Source of the DNA: Bacillota bacterium
GTDB lineage: Bacteria; Bacillota; Limnochordia; Darwinibacteriales; Darwinibacteriaceae
Length of the DNA: 42,723 nt
Direction: 5' to 3'
NCBI GenBank assembly: GCA_012520355.1
Contig: JAAYOK010000153.1
Span: 1-42,723 of the forward strand
Part shown: in pieces, positions 1 through 8,793 of the stretch
Numbering within the stretch: position 1 is the stretch's first letter
How the letters are laid out: the number at the start of each line of letters is the position of its first letter
Notes under the pieces: model-generated
Told to the model about the DNA's origin: nothing
Databases searched by the model: none
Seen by the model: the letters and a program-made list of their open reading frames with translations, nothing else
Program-made: the position numbers and the translations under genes

Positions 1-1451
1 ACATAGGTAGGATAGTTCTTGAATCCTTGAATCCCCTTGGTCATTACGGCCAGTTGCGGTGGATCCATGATGAAAATACCCGGTAGTTCTTGGGCCAGGA
101 TGGCCTGGGCTTCCAGATACACATCACGGCGTTCACTACCTGTAGTCTTGATACCCTCGGCTATCAGGGCATCGTAGCGTTCATTGGAGAAATTGAAAAA
201 GTTGCGACTACTCTCCGTCGTGTAACGAACCAAAATCGCATGGGGGTCGAGACGTCCTGCCAAGCCAATGACGGATACATCATAATCTCGCTGCGTATAC
301 ACTCGCTCCAGCCAGGTACCCCACTCTACGATCTGCAGGTCCACATCAATACCTAAAGCCTTCCACTGCTCCGCCACGAGCTCCCCTGCTTGCACATGCA
401 GTGGATAGTTAGCTGGCAGGGTTAGGGTCAGGCTCAAGTTCTCCTGGCCGGCCTCCTTGAGAAGCTCCTTGGCTCTGACCGGATCGTAGGGGTTTTCCTC
501 AGCCAAATTGCCGTTGTAAAAGCCTGACATGGCGGGACTCAAGGCACTATCCAGAAGAGTCCCCAGTCCCCAGCCGGCGCCCAGGAGAATTTCATCCCGA
601 TTCACCCCAAGGGCCAGGGCCTTACGCACCCTTAGATCATTAAAGGGTGCCCGGGCGTTATTAATGGAAAAGACTTGCACAAGGTTCATGGGAAAGGACA
701 AGACCTCAAGGGCTGGATCTCGTTCTACCTGGTGAAGTACACCAACTTCTAGGCGGGGTATCAGATCGACCCGTCCCGCTTTGAGATTCAACACCATGCT
801 GTTTTCATCGGGAATAAGCAAGAAGCGGGCTTCCGCGAAGTAGGGCGTCTTCCCTGACCAGTGGTCGTCAAAACGGCGAAGAACTAGATGTTGGTTAGGG
901 AGCCACTCCTCCAGCACGTAAGGTCCGGTACCCACGGGCTTGCGGGCTAAATCACCTGCATGGGCAGGGTAAATAGAAGCATAAACTTCACTGAGGCTGT
1001 AAATAAAGGCCCCATTTGGTTCAGTCAGCTGAATTTCTACCGCCTGATCTAAGGCCTTGACAGCCTCGATCATACCCAGTTCACCAGCTCGAACCGAGAC
1101 ATCCACATCCCGGGCCCGGTTCAAGGAATAGACAACATCCTCTGGCCCGAGCTTCGTTCCATCATGAAAGAGGGCATCCCTGAGATAAAACGTATATAGG
1201 GTACCTGTCTCATCCACCGTCCAATGGGTGGCTAGAGCCCCTTCAACTCCTCCCTCAGGCGTAGCCTTGACCAGTCCTTCATAGATGTTGAAGGCGATTT
1301 CACCTGTGGCTGCCGCGACAGCCTTCACAGGATCGAAGCTATCAGGGTCCTGGGGAATGGCAATATTCAACACTTGAGCAAAACCACTAGCACTACCAAC
1401 GAGAACTGCTACGATGATAAAGATAGCTAAAGACCATGTATTCTTGTACAT
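1..1451 (-). CDS. Peptide/oligopeptide-type ABC transporter substrate-binding protein (SBP_bac_5 family), C-terminus beyond window edge
   Basis: Open minus-strand frame from ATG at 1451 to the window edge, not in the ORF track because it is open-ended. Translation starts MYKNTWSLAIFIIVAVLVGSASGFAQVLNIAIPQDPDSFDPVKAVAAATGEIAFNIYEGLVKATPEGG, a signal peptide plus typical SBP_bac_5 N-terminus; later PVGTGPYVLEEW and NNARAPFNDLRVRKALALGVNRDEIL motifs. Confidence 0.93.
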   Translation of the reverse strand, partial: MYKNTWSLAIFIIVAVLVGSASGFAQVLNIAIPQDPDSFDPVKAVAAATGEIAFNIYEGLVKATPEGGVEGALATHWTVDETGTLYTFYLRDALFHDGTKLGPEDVVYSLNRARDVDVSVRAGELGMIEAVKALDQAVEIQLTEPNGAFIYSLSEVYASIYPAHAGDLARKPVGTGPYVLEEWLPNQHLVLRRFDDHWSGKTPYFAEARFLLIPDENSMVLNLKAGRVDLIPRLEVGVLHQVERDPALEVLSFPMNLVQVFSINNARAPFNDLRVRKALALGVNRDEILLGAGWGLGTLLDSALSPAMSGFYNGNLAEENPYDPVRAKELLKEAGQENLSLTLTLPANYPLHVQAGELVAEQWKALGIDVDLQIVEWGTWLERVYTQRDYDVSVIGLAGRLDPHAILVRYTTESSRNFFNFSNERYDALIAEGIKTTGSERRDVYLEAQAILAQELPGIFIMDPPQLAVMTKGIQGFKNYPTY

Positions 1452-2053
1452 TACATTTCCTCCCTTCGGGCTGTTAAACCGAGGCGTAAGACATCGAGAA
1501 CCTGCCTTAAGAATTGACGATTGCGGCGTTGATCGAAACAGTCAATCAACTCCTTACCCACAGCATGGTAGACAAAGAAGACAGCTTCTGGATCAAGGTC
1601 AGGGTTCACGTCACCCCGTGCCATGGCATCCCTTAAGAACTGGGCAAAATCACGAGCCCGGCTCAAACGCCCCTCTTCTAGTTGGGGCTGGAGAATCTCT
1701 GCCCGACTGTCCCAAAACTTATTGGCTACTTGATGCAAGAGGGGGTGTTTACGAGCAAATTCATAGGACAGGAGGTAGTACTCCTCTAAGACCGAGAAAA
1801 TATCCCCGTCCCTGCTAAACGCCTTACTAACATAGCTTCGCTTTTTCTCATAAGCTTGATCAACCACATAGAGATACAAATCAAGCTTATCAGCAAAGTA
1901 TTGATACATACTTCCTTTAGCAATGCCACACTTTTCCACTATCTTACTTAAGGAAGCCTGTTCAAAGGCATATTGGGCAAATTCTTCCACAGCGGCATCA
2001 ACCACCGCTTGGCGTTTTTCTGGATCGAGATTGAAAAAGGTCTGTTTAGGCAT
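1451..2053 (-). CDS. TetR/AcrR family transcriptional regulator
   Basis: 200 aa; N-terminal HTH typical of TetR (AVVDAAVEEFAQYAFEQASLSKIVEKCGIAKGSMYQYFADKLDLYLYV). Stop overlaps the start of the downstream SBP gene (TAATG). Confidence 0.95.
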   Translation of the reverse strand: MPKQTFFNLDPEKRQAVVDAAVEEFAQYAFEQASLSKIVEKCGIAKGSMYQYFADKLDLYLYVVDQAYEKKRSYVSKAFSRDGDIFSVLEEYYLLSYEFARKHPLLHQVANKFWDSRAEILQPQLEEGRLSRARDFAQFLRDAMARGDVNPDLDPEAVFFVYHAVGKELIDCFDQRRNRQFLRQVLDVLRLGLTARREEM

Positions 2054-2068
2054 GATCCACCCCCCAAT

Positions 2069-2084
2069 GTGACCACCCGGTCAC
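2069..2084. promoter_or_regulatory. Candidate TetR operator (inverted repeat GTGACC-ACCC-GGTCAC) upstream of the tetR gene
   Basis: Perfect 6-bp arms with 4-bp spacer, 16 bp upstream of the tetR start; minus-strand -10-like TATACT lies at 2097-2102. Confidence 0.6.
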
Positions 2085-2161
2085 TTTTATGCCATAAGTA
2101 TACCACGGAGAATCTAGATATGCTAGATCGTCCGTGGCGAAAAACGTAAAAACTAACGGAA

Positions 2162-2701
2162 CTAACGGAAAAGGATCAAACCCAGAAGGGCCGCGCCAAG
2201 CAAGACCTTAATGGGATCCCAGTTTCGCAGGGCGACCAAGTAAAATGTGACCGCCGCCAAGACAAGGGTTATGGCCTGCTGACTCATGGAACTTAGCACT
2301 TGTAGCGTGGAGGATCCAACCTGGATTGCCGCAGCTCCAACCAAACCTACAACTACGGGCCTGAGACCGCCAAACATGAACTGCACGGTCTTAGAGTTTT
2401 TGTACTTTTCCCAGGCGCGACTAACAATAATCACACTAATCAAGGAAGGGAGGACAACAGCTGAACTCGCCACTAAAGCCCCCCCTATACCAGCCGAACG
2501 GAAGCCCACAAAGGTGGCCGCATTGACTGCAATAGGTCCAGGAGTCATTTCGGCAATTCCGATGATATCAACAAACTCAGCCGGAGTGAGCCATCCGTAG
2601 CGAACGATCTCCTGCCGAATGAGGGCCAACATGGCATAACCGCCGCCTAAGGTGAACATGCCAATCTTGAAAAAGGCACCGAATAACTGGACAAAAATCA
2701 T
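2162..2701 (-). CDS. Chromate transporter, short single-domain subunit
   Basis: MIFVQLFGAFFKIGMFTLGGGYAMLALI and WLTPAEFVDIIGIAEMTPGPIAVNAATFVG, ChrA half-size hallmark. Likely start at 2701, overlapping the upstream chrA stop (ATGA). Confidence 0.9.
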   Translation of the reverse strand: MIFVQLFGAFFKIGMFTLGGGYAMLALIRQEIVRYGWLTPAEFVDIIGIAEMTPGPIAVNAATFVGFRSAGIGGALVASSAVVLPSLISVIIVSRAWEKYKNSKTVQFMFGGLRPVVVGLVGAAAIQVGSSTLQVLSSMSQQAITLVLAAVTFYLVALRNWDPIKVLLGAALLGLILFR

Positions 2702-3252
2702 GGCATTGCACCCCTTCTGCGGTAGTAGACGATGCCACTGAGGCCACCGAGCACGATCACCCAGATCACAGGAATAAGACCTGAAACACTGAGGAGTAAA
2801 GCACAAAGGGTAACCACCATGCCAAAGCGATCCCGCAGGGCATTTCTCCCTGCCTTCAAGGCCGCTGCGGCAATAAGTCCAAGGACCGCTGCCTTGACGC
2901 CAGAGAAGGCTCGTGCCACATAGAGATTTGATTGGAATTGGGAAAATAGTTGTGCTATGATGAGGATGACTATCACTGAAGGAGTCACCACACCTAAGAG
3001 GGCAGCGATGGCACCAGGCAAGCCGTAGAGACGGAGGCCAATGAAGACCCCCGTGTTCACAGCGATAGCGCCTGGTACAGACTGGGACAAAGCTAAGATA
3101 TCTACGATTTCCTCCCGCTTGACCCAGCCATGTACATCCACAACCTCTTTTTCGATGAGTGGTAGCATGGCAAAACCACCACCAAACGTAAAAAGACCAA
3201 TGCGAAAAAAGACGATAAATAGCTTCCAGTAATCACGTAGTTTTTCGTTCAA
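2698..3252 (-). CDS. Chromate transporter, short single-domain subunit (partner)
   Basis: LFIVFFRIGLFTFGGGFAMLPLIEKEVV and ALSQSVPGAIAVNTGVFIG; paralogous to the following gene. TTG start with AAGGAG upstream. Confidence 0.9.
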   Translation of the reverse strand: MNEKLRDYWKLFIVFFRIGLFTFGGGFAMLPLIEKEVVDVHGWVKREEIVDILALSQSVPGAIAVNTGVFIGLRLYGLPGAIAALLGVVTPSVIVILIIAQLFSQFQSNLYVARAFSGVKAAVLGLIAAAALKAGRNALRDRFGMVVTLCALLLSVSGLIPVIWVIVLGGLSGIVYYRRRGAMP

Positions 3253-3270
3253 GACAGTACTCCTTATTCT

Positions 3271-4512
3271 TTGTTAATCATGAAATTCTTGCTCACCGAG
3301 GTGAACAGTTTGTTACATATTGAAGCTGACTTAATTTCTACCCTAGCAAGCTTTTCCAGGGTAGGCGATTTAAAGGATCTAACTTTCTTGGCCCATTCGC
3401 AGCGAGTGGCACATATCTCCTACCGGCTTGGCAGAGCACTGACTCTCAGCCGGCTCGAGCTGAAAGAACTTGTCCTGAGCGCGCTTATGCATGATATTGG
3501 CATTATGACCTACAAGGAACAGCTCACACTTGCGGATCTTGAACCGAAGAAGAATCATGTAGCATCCCATTGCCAAGTGGGATACAATCTCTTAAAGGGT
3601 ACCCAAACCTTTGGTTGGCTGGCACAAAACATCCTAGAGCACCATGATTACCACTCATCGAATCTACGAATCATTCCAGCCATTCTCCATCTTGCGGACC
3701 GTGTGGATATTCTCCTGGATAAGAATGGGTATTCCCTCAACCAGGTAGACAATCTCCTCCACTATTTTACCTTGAAGTCAGGTCATATCTTCAATCCCGC
3801 TGTAGTGGATGCCTTGCGAGGCTTGGCCAAGATACCCAGTTTCTGGCTGGATCTCGACTATGGAAATTATACCTATTATGATGAGCATGATTCTTTCAAG
3901 CATATTCTCACCCTTGACGAGCTAGAAGAACTGGCCCAACTGGTCACCTACTTGGTGGACTCCAAGTCGCAGTTCACCCATGATCACTCCCAAGCGGTCA
4001 CTAGAGTTGTGGCCTTTTTGGCCGGTAAGTTACATATGTCCCAAGACCACGTTCGCCTGCTTAAGATCGCGGCCATGGTCCACGATATCGGTAAACTTGC
4101 GATTCCCGACGAGATCCTCCTCCATCCCGGAGCTCTCACCCGGGAGCAAAGGTTGGTGATGAAACAGCACACCTACCACAGTTACCATCTGATTCGTTGC
4201 ATCGGTCCTGGGGCCGAGCACTTAGCTGGCTGGGCTTCCTATCATCATGAGAGGTTAAATGGAACAGGCTACCCCTTTGGACTCAGTGCCTCTGACCTAG
4301 ACAGAGAAGCACGCCTCATGGCCATTGCAGATATGACCGAGTCGTTGCTCGAGGCCAGGCCGTATCGGCAGGGCATGTCCCAAGAAAGGGTCGCTCAGAT
4401 CCTAAAAAATAGTGTGGCTGCAGGCCATATTGATCCCGAACTCACCGATCTGGCCTTGTCTTATCTGGACGAGATCGCCGAGATTGTGGACGCTTGCCAA
4501 AAGCCGGCATAA
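3271..4512 (+). CDS. Tandem HD-domain protein (N-terminal HD plus C-terminal HD-GYP-like domain)
   Basis: Two HD motifs: ALMHDIGIM with LEHHDYHSSNL, and AAMVHDIGKLAIPDEIL with HHERLNGTGYPFGL (GYP). Start may be 3280. Confidence 0.88.
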   Translation: MLIMKFLLTEVNSLLHIEADLISTLASFSRVGDLKDLTFLAHSQRVAHISYRLGRALTLSRLELKELVLSALMHDIGIMTYKEQLTLADLEPKKNHVASHCQVGYNLLKGTQTFGWLAQNILEHHDYHSSNLRIIPAILHLADRVDILLDKNGYSLNQVDNLLHYFTLKSGHIFNPAVVDALRGLAKIPSFWLDLDYGNYTYYDEHDSFKHILTLDELEELAQLVTYLVDSKSQFTHDHSQAVTRVVAFLAGKLHMSQDHVRLLKIAAMVHDIGKLAIPDEILLHPGALTREQRLVMKQHTYHSYHLIRCIGPGAEHLAGWASYHHERLNGTGYPFGLSASDLDREARLMAIADMTESLLEARPYRQGMSQERVAQILKNSVAAGHIDPELTDLALSYLDEIAEIVDACQKPA

Positions 4513-4515
4513 AAG

Positions 4516-4540
4516 AGGTACCCAAGACGGGTACCTTTCT
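4516..4540. terminator. Bidirectional terminator between convergent genes
   Basis: AGGTACCC-aagac-GGGTACCT perfect 8-bp stem, T-rich on + side and A-rich before it. Confidence 0.75.
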
Positions 4541-6241
4541 TTATGCCTCTAAACCCGCTCGCACCAGTTGGTCGAAGGATGCCTTGATCTGCTGTAGCCT
4601 TGCTTCTGCCTGCTGTCGGTTTTCCCCCTGTACTTCTATGTACAGTTTCATCTTGGGTTCTGTACCCGAGGGCCGCAGGGTCACCTTGCTGCCTTCTGCT
4701 GTAATCCACTGCAAAACCCCTTCTTGGGGCAAGGAGATGATGCTTTCCTCCTGGGTACGTAGATCAAGATGGGTACTGGTACCATAGTTTAGGACCTCCA
4801 CTACCTGTTCTGATCCAATGGTTCGAATGGGTTCCCGCTCCAACCGCTGAATGAACTCCCGGGAACGCTCTGCCTCAAGACTTGTGGCAAAGGAATAGGA
4901 TACTAGATCCTGCAGGTAATAACCATGCTCCTGCATGAGCTCCTCGAAACGCTCTACGAGAGTGCTTCCCTGTCTTTGATACAAAGCCGCCACCTGGGCA
5001 ATGAGGAGACTCGCCAAAACAGCATCCTTATCCCGGACCGCCATTCCAGCCAAATAACCATAGCTTTCTTCGAAGCCCAAGGCAAACTCCAGGTCCTCCT
5101 GGGGCAGGCGATCCATCAGGGTTCCAATATACTTGAACCCGGTGAGAGTGTCTCTCACCTGGGCCCCGTACTTATGGGCAATGGGCCGCACCATGTCAGT
5201 GGTTACAATGGTCTTAATCACAACCGAGCGTCTTGCTCTCTCAGGATCGAGCTGGGAAAGCAGATAGTCGGCGAGCAACACCCCTACCTGGTTTCCGTTA
5301 AGCAGAATCCACTCCCCACCTTGCTGCACAGCCACACCCATCCGATCCGCATCGGGATCGGTAGCAATGATGAGATCGTAAGGCTCCTCTTTTGCTTGCT
5401 CGAAGGCCAAAGCGAAAGCCTTAGGGTCTTCAGGATTTGGGTAGCTCACTGTGGGAAAATCCCCATCAGGAGCCATTTGCTGATCCACCGTGGCGACGTT
5501 GGTAAAGCCAGCGCGACGGAGGATCGCAGGAACATATTGGCCACCTGTGCCATGGAGAGGTGTATACAAAACACGCAAGTTCTCTGTCTCTACAAGTGGA
5601 GGTGCGATCTGGAGCAAACTGGCATAATAGGCTTCCGTCACCTCTGCCCCGAGCCACTGCCAAAGGGGACTCTCCTGGGCCTGATGATCAACTAGAACAC
5701 TGTCCAAACCTAGATTTGCCATCTCCGTACTGATGCCTAATGCTTCCTCGCTCAGCATTTGGTTGCCATGTTCATTATACACCTTGTATCCATTGTACTC
5801 CGGTGGATTGTGACTGGCTGTGATGACAATTCCCGCAGAGGCGCCAAAGTAGCGTACCGCAAAAGACAGTAAGGGAGTTGGTGCAACGGTGGGAAAGACG
5901 TAGACTTGGATCTGATTCGCCACTAACACACTGGCAGCCGCCTCCGTAAACTCCCTGGACATATGGCGCGAATCATGGGCGATGGCTACGCCGCCTGTTT
6001 TTCCTTGGGCTTTGAGCTGATTGGCTAGGGCCTGGGTTACAAGGCGTACAGTGTAGATATTCATCCGGTTCGCCCCTGCTCCGAGCCGTCCCCGCAAACC
6101 TCCAGTGCCAAATCCCAACCACTTAAAAAAACGATCTTCTATTTCCCCAGGATGATCAGCTAACTCCCGCAGTTCCTCCTTGGTGTCCTCATCGATCAAT
6201 GGATCCTGCAGCCACAACTCATAGCGCGTCCTTGCGTCCAT
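4541..6241 (-). CDS. pgcA: Phosphoglucomutase/phosphomannomutase family phospho-sugar mutase
   Basis: GTGGLRGRLGAG, VITASHNPPEYNGYKVY (phosphoserine loop), DPDADRMGV (metal loop), GFEESYGYL (sugar loop). Confidence 0.93.
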   Translation of the reverse strand: MDARTRYELWLQDPLIDEDTKEELRELADHPGEIEDRFFKWLGFGTGGLRGRLGAGANRMNIYTVRLVTQALANQLKAQGKTGGVAIAHDSRHMSREFTEAAASVLVANQIQVYVFPTVAPTPLLSFAVRYFGASAGIVITASHNPPEYNGYKVYNEHGNQMLSEEALGISTEMANLGLDSVLVDHQAQESPLWQWLGAEVTEAYYASLLQIAPPLVETENLRVLYTPLHGTGGQYVPAILRRAGFTNVATVDQQMAPDGDFPTVSYPNPEDPKAFALAFEQAKEEPYDLIIATDPDADRMGVAVQQGGEWILLNGNQVGVLLADYLLSQLDPERARRSVVIKTIVTTDMVRPIAHKYGAQVRDTLTGFKYIGTLMDRLPQEDLEFALGFEESYGYLAGMAVRDKDAVLASLLIAQVAALYQRQGSTLVERFEELMQEHGYYLQDLVSYSFATSLEAERSREFIQRLEREPIRTIGSEQVVEVLNYGTSTHLDLRTQEESIISLPQEGVLQWITAEGSKVTLRPSGTEPKMKLYIEVQGENRQQAEARLQQIKASFDQLVRAGLEA

Positions 6242-6324
6242 ATCTATGCCCTCCTTTTTGGTCCATGCTAGAACATTCTAGATATGGTTTCGCTTCCCTG
6301 CAAAAAAGGAAAATGACTACGCCC

Positions 6325-7419
6325 TTAGGCGGTAGCAACGTTCTTGCGTTTGGCGCTTCGAATCTCCGCTATAATCCATAAGCCTATGGGTATTATCACT
6401 TGCATCAAAACGTTGGAAGGTCCGATCACTTTGGTCACACTTCTCTCCACTTCCATCATGTTCTTGGCCAACCATTGGGCTCCTGGGATCATGGCCAAGG
6501 CCACAGGTGTAACCAGAAAGCGATAATCGCTAAACCCCAAGCCAATGGCCAAGGTTTTGCTAGCAGCCAAGATACACACAGCCGCTTTCAAGAACCCTCC
6601 AATGGCAAAACTGATAGAAACAATGGCCTCCAGGCGAGTCAGAAAAGCCACCACATCAATCCGAGACATGGCCACAAAGACCGGGAAGTAGTTCGTCACA
6701 TACTGTTCTACTCCCAAGACAGCGAGGCTCGAGTTGGCGATAGCTAACATGACCAGGGACGCTATGAGCAGGCCTGGGAGTAAGACCCTGTAGGGAGAAT
6801 CTGGTTTGATGAAGTCATCAAAAGCCCAGAAAAGGACAATCGTTTCGAGAAAAGGAAGGTCCAGGAGTTGCAGAGCTCCAAACAAGACTGGTTGAAAGCC
6901 TTCATACATGACTGGCAAGAACTCAGCAAAATGCACTTCACTCATGAGCATCCCAAAAGCGAAAAAAAGAATAAGTAAGACGCCCCTGATCATCACGGTG
7001 CTAAAGCGGGCCAAAACCTCAATCCCCTCCTTTGCGGCCCAGATCCCAAGGAGCACAAAGCCGATGGCTACGACGAACCGAGGGGTACTCGGCAGAGAAA
7101 TGGTCTCAATGAACCTTGTCAAATCAATCAGAACATAGGACCCTAAGCGCCAAGCATAGAGACTGTAGCTTAGTGCCAACGCCCGAGAAGGCCATTTACC
7201 AAATAGAGTTGCCAGGCCTTCTTGCAAAGATTTCCCCTGCATGAGGCTGCGCAAACGAGCATACAGAGCCAACATGGGGACTGCCAATATGATGGCCACC
7301 AAGAAGGCTAACCAAAGATCGTTACCAGCGCGGCTACCCAAATCCATGTTAAAGGAGTTACCGAGAACAAAGAGGATGACGATTGCCACACCCTGACGAT
7401 CAGGCACCAACTCCTTCAT
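6325..7419 (-). CDS. Spore germination permease, GerAB/GerB family
   Basis: ~364 aa polytopic membrane protein (MKELVPDRQGVAIVILFVLGNSF...), located in a GerA/GerC operon; start with SD GGGGTGG at 7419. Confidence 0.88.
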   Translation of the reverse strand: MKELVPDRQGVAIVILFVLGNSFNMDLGSRAGNDLWLAFLVAIILAVPMLALYARLRSLMQGKSLQEGLATLFGKWPSRALALSYSLYAWRLGSYVLIDLTRFIETISLPSTPRFVVAIGFVLLGIWAAKEGIEVLARFSTVMIRGVLLILFFAFGMLMSEVHFAEFLPVMYEGFQPVLFGALQLLDLPFLETIVLFWAFDDFIKPDSPYRVLLPGLLIASLVMLAIANSSLAVLGVEQYVTNYFPVFVAMSRIDVVAFLTRLEAIVSISFAIGGFLKAAVCILAASKTLAIGLGFSDYRFLVTPVALAMIPGAQWLAKNMMEVERSVTKVIGPSNVLMQVIIPIGLWIIAEIRSAKRKNVATA

Positions 7420-7670
7420 TGCTGTCCACCCCCTGACCAAAGCTTACTTACCCAGTGTAAGAACATCCCTAGAGGTTGGGGAACAGGCACTTCCCAGCCA
7501 GATACGATCAAGACACTGAGTGCTGCTGCCGCAAGCAAAGCACCTAGATAGGCCACGATCTGCCTCCAAGGTCGCTCTGACCACAACCAGAGTTCAAACG
7601 CCGCCACCACAGCGTAGCCGAGAATAACGAGGACCACCATCTCAGCGCCTCGGAGTAATGGGATAAGCAC
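7416..7670 (-). CDS. Small two-TM protein embedded in the ger operon (candidate germinant-receptor D-type subunit)
   Basis: 84 aa, two hydrophobic segments; overlaps gerC (7642-7670) and gerB (7416-7419) genes, indicating translational coupling. Confidence 0.75.
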   Translation of the reverse strand: MLIPLLRGAEMVVLVILGYAVVAAFELWLWSERPWRQIVAYLGALLAAAALSVLIVSGWEVPVPQPLGMFLHWVSKLWSGGGQQ

Positions 7671-8793
7671 GTACTCCTGTTAAGACAATTCTGCATTTGA
7701 CCTCCACATCAATGGCCAACTCTTGTAGGTGGGCATCCCAATCCTGGGAATAGCGGCGCCAGATCTCTGGCTCTTGGCGCCTCACCATTTGGCCAAAACC
7801 GAGAATATCGGAGCCAAACTCTTTTTGCGTCTTCTCTACGAACTCCCGGATTCGTCGGTTGAAATAGTGGGCTAGTTGTTCTTCCATGCTAGCCACAATG
7901 GAAGAATCGTGAAAGGAAAAGTTGGCCGTTCCAAGCTCAGTTACATCAAACTCCAGTTCTACACCTATTTTCATCGACAAATCACCACCTTCCGTCTGTG
8001 GACTCAGTTCTGCGGTATTGTTGACAAACTCATAGGTAATGGGGTAGGTTTCCCCACGGATCTTTGTTTCCATCACAAAACGTCCTGACTGCTCCATCCC
8101 TTGGAGCAAGCAAAAAACCTGCGATTCTTCCCCATTGAGCCATCCCACCATACGATCGAGCTTGAACACAGCCGTTCCTTTTATAATGGGAACCTTGTCC
8201 GTCCCTTCCTGGACCAATTGCACCGTGGGCAAAGCACCACAAACACCGGTCGCCAACATATCCTTGACAAATTCCCAGACCTGTTGGGGGAGAAACGTCG
8301 AAAGGGAGCTCTGCAAACGCGCGGTACTGGCTAGATGTTCGCTAACCGACTTGGCAAAAAGGGGCTTACTATTGAAGACTTCTTCAACCGTACAGTCTTT
8401 GGTCACAAAAAAAGGAGTTGTGGTTCGCATATCACGTGCTCGTACCAGGTATTCGACAGCCGGGAGCAAACCGTTTCTGGCCACCTCCTCCGATACAAGA
8501 AAGACCTGGGCATGGGGATAGAAGATTTCCAGGCCGGCTGGGTTAGTTAGGGTACGGACCGCACTAGAAAAACTCCTTCCCTTGGTGGAAAGTACCACGG
8601 GCTGAGACTCTGGTTCTTGACCCCCACCCGTTGACATGATCATTTCTGTGATTAAGACAAAGTCGGGGTCCACTTGGTCCACACCAAAGCCAAAGACAAA
8701 ATCCAAGAACGCAATCTCCCGATAATCCCAGCAACCGACTAGAAGCAAGGCGAGAACGAAAATCACAAAATACTTTAGGAAGCGGAGCTTCAT
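7642..8793 (-). CDS. Ger(x)C family germination lipoprotein
   Basis: Lipobox LLVGCWDYREI followed by typical GerC domain (DFVFGFGVDQ...RDMRTTTPFFVTKDCTVEEVF). Confidence 0.93.
   Translation of the reverse strand: MKLRFLKYFVIFVLALLLVGCWDYREIAFLDFVFGFGVDQVDPDFVLITEMIMSTGGGQEPESQPVVLSTKGRSFSSAVRTLTNPAGLEIFYPHAQVFLVSEEVARNGLLPAVEYLVRARDMRTTTPFFVTKDCTVEEVFNSKPLFAKSVSEHLASTARLQSSLSTFLPQQVWEFVKDMLATGVCGALPTVQLVQEGTDKVPIIKGTAVFKLDRMVGWLNGEESQVFCLLQGMEQSGRFVMETKIRGETYPITYEFVNNTAELSPQTEGGDLSMKIGVELEFDVTELGTANFSFHDSSIVASMEEQLAHYFNRRIREFVEKTQKEFGSDILGFGQMVRRQEPEIWRRYSQDWDAHLQELAIDVEVKCRIVLTGVRAYPITPRR

Noticed and set aside
1414-1818. 134-aa plus-strand ORF
   Set aside because: Antisense to tetR and the SBP start; low-complexity Arg/Pro-rich composition.
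4925-5695. 256-aa plus-strand ORF
   Set aside because: Lies entirely antisense to the well-supported phosphosugar mutase; no recognisable motifs.
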